Below, piece by piece: positions 60,011 through 64,000 of a stretch of 64,000 nt of DNA. How positions within the stretch are numbered: position 1 is the stretch's first letter; each line of letters starts with the position of its first letter. Below the pieces are notes generated by a model. That model searched no databases. It was not told the origin of the DNA and saw nothing but the letters and a program-made list of their open reading frames with translations. The DNA comes from Stromatinia cepivora (Eukaryota > Ascomycota > Leotiomycetes > Helotiales > Sclerotiniaceae). Location of the stretch: the NCBI GenBank assembly GCA_014898415.1, contig RCTD01000025.1, forward strand, positions 186,001 to 250,000, read 5' to 3'. The position numbers and the translations under genes were made by a program.

Positions 60011-60193
60011 TTAGAGAGGTATCTCGATTGCAGAAAAAATAAGTTACTCGATAATTTGTGTTTGTGTTCCAGTTTGCTGCTGTTCTAATGGCTCGTACAA
60101 AGAGCTTAAGCCCTATGTCGTCTTCAGTAATAAGTTGAACCTTATTCCGTTAGCGTATGCGTCATAGTTCTTAGTAATAATAATTCGAGATGG

Positions 60194-60229
60194 ACATATA
60201 TATCCGCATATATATCCGCATATATATGC
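60194..60229. repeat. 12-bp tandem repeat (CATATATATCCG x3)
   Basis: Three copies, the last with one difference, in noncoding DNA. Confidence 0.85.
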
Positions 60230-60458
60230 CTTCCTATGATCTCTATCAACCCCATCCAGTCTACAACCGCGCCAAGAACACCGAATTTCCAACAATATTA
60301 ATACTATGAATATGTGAGCATTCAATATTCCTATCCTCCCATATCGATGGTCATTTTCTGTGGTTTCATTAATAGTCGGCTCTCCAGGGATCAGCCGCCT
60401 GGTTCCCAGTCGAGGAAAGCAAGTGTCCCGTCAAATCTTGAAGATTTTTTTCAAAAAA

Positions 60459-60540
60459 ATTCACGTATTAGTAGTTGAATTCATATATTAGTATCTAAAA
60501 TTTATATATTAGTAGTTGAATTCATGTATTAGTATCTAAA
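60459..60540. repeat. 41-bp tandem duplication
   Basis: Two adjacent copies of a 41-bp unit, each made of two related half-units containing TATTAGTA. The copies differ at a few positions. Confidence 0.8.
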
Positions 60541-60819
60541 CACACGATTTAAACTTGAAAAATCACACATATGTCAAAAATTGTCCTAAAAGAACGCCAT
60601 ACATACCTCTCCATCGATATCTTAACAACTCAACCCAACCCACAAATAAACACAGAATACAGAAAACAGAAAACAGAAAACAAAAAACACAATCCCTGCT
60701 AAAGAATAAAAATTAAAGAATTCAAATATATAAGCTTATAATCTCACAATGAAAATTCCACTATAACTACACTTTAGAATTCAAACTTCCAAATCTAGAC
60801 TTCTAGTCTTCATCCGCGG

Positions 60820-60824
<5 letters not shown>

Positions 60825-60851
<27 letters not shown>
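60825..60851. repeat. Trinucleotide microsatellite (ATC)n
   Basis: Nine uninterrupted copies, noncoding. Confidence 0.9.
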
Positions 60852-61230
60852 GACGAAACTAATCCAAAATCCGGAATCCAAATTTTCTTATTTCTCATTT
60901 GTAAGATTATATTAGATTTATATCTTATCTATAGCTATTTGGTTTTTATAGAAGTAGTTGAAGTTGTTCTATTTCTTCAATATTACACTCTTCCTTCACC
61001 TTCTATTTTTAAACGATGGATAGGTAGATACTAGGTAGGCATGAGGAATCTTTGCTCTTCATTCTTTCAGTCTAGTCTCAAGGCACACCAACAAGATACT
61101 AGATACAAGACACAAAAACGCAAAGCAAGAATGTATAAAAATATATACTATTTCTCATATAAAATCTATCGTACCACCCACCTATCTATCTATTCCCATC
61201 TCCCATCTAACCCCCCAATTCTCATCTACT

Positions 61231-64000
<2,770 letters not shown>

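Larger units (their letters stand above)
60011..61230. other. Intergenic region, repeat-rich
   Basis: It holds the three repeats listed and the 3' flank of glutathione reductase. No gene seen. Confidence 0.55.

Overview
This window is nuclear DNA from a filamentous ascomycete. The genes carry many short introns (about 47-70 bp, GT..AG, with CTAA/CTGA-type branch points), intergenic DNA is AT-rich with microsatellites, and the families present are fungal (Zn2Cys6 regulator, NACHT-ankyrin protein, serine/threonine-rich GPI wall protein, PD-(D/E)XK-like orphan family). The closeness of the proteins to Leotiomycete families makes a Sclerotiniaceae-like genome (Botrytis/Sclerotinia type) my best inference. 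It cannot be proven from the sequence alone.

Layout. 1-3.2 kb: the 5' part of a NACHT-ankyrin STAND gene, reading leftwards and running off the window. 4.3-6.6 kb: a peroxisomal ABCD half-transporter in five exons. 7.4-8.6 kb: a secreted protein of unknown function. 9.3-9.6 kb: a small MITE with perfect terminal inverted repeats. 10.5-12.2 kb: fructose-2,6-bisphosphatase/6-phosphofructo-2-kinase (FBP26 type). 14.4-15.7 kb: a restriction-endonuclease-like orphan. 17.1-23.9 kb: a disordered protein, a DUF3237 protein, a BLOC-1 subunit and ribosomal protein S8. 25.6-31.5 kb: a gene-poor stretch with decayed coding relics (BTB-like, FMN-reductase-like). 31.5-33.3 kb: a Zn2Cys6 regulator with a broken frame. 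34.4-41.5 kb: a compact housekeeping block (DPH3/KTI11, frataxin, AP-3 sigma, a small membrane protein, cytosolic leucyl-tRNA synthetase), including two divergent gene pairs. 43.2-45.0 kb: a repeat-built GPI cell-wall protein. 46.5-47.5 kb: a phosphoglycerate-mutase-fold protein ending in a PCNA-binding-like motif. 48.3-53.9 kb: a small membrane protein and a 1170-residue protein with three tandem cysteine clusters. 54.7-58.1 kb: an intact multipass membrane protein and a truncated one. 59.2-60.0 kb: a dead alpha/beta-hydrolase related to STAND-protein N-termini. 61.2-62.8 kb: glutathione reductase with two usable starts.

The genes do not form one pathway. The pattern is conserved housekeeping genes (translation, iron-sulphur/redox metabolism, vesicle traffic, peroxisomal lipid import, glycolytic control) interleaved with accessory and decaying genes. 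The broken genes are mainly of the recognition/regulator type (STAND, STAND-type hydrolase, BTB, Zn2Cys6). The most unusual items are the triple-cluster protein, the mutase-fold protein with a PIP-box-like tail, a GC-AG intron in leucyl-tRNA synthetase, and the MITE.
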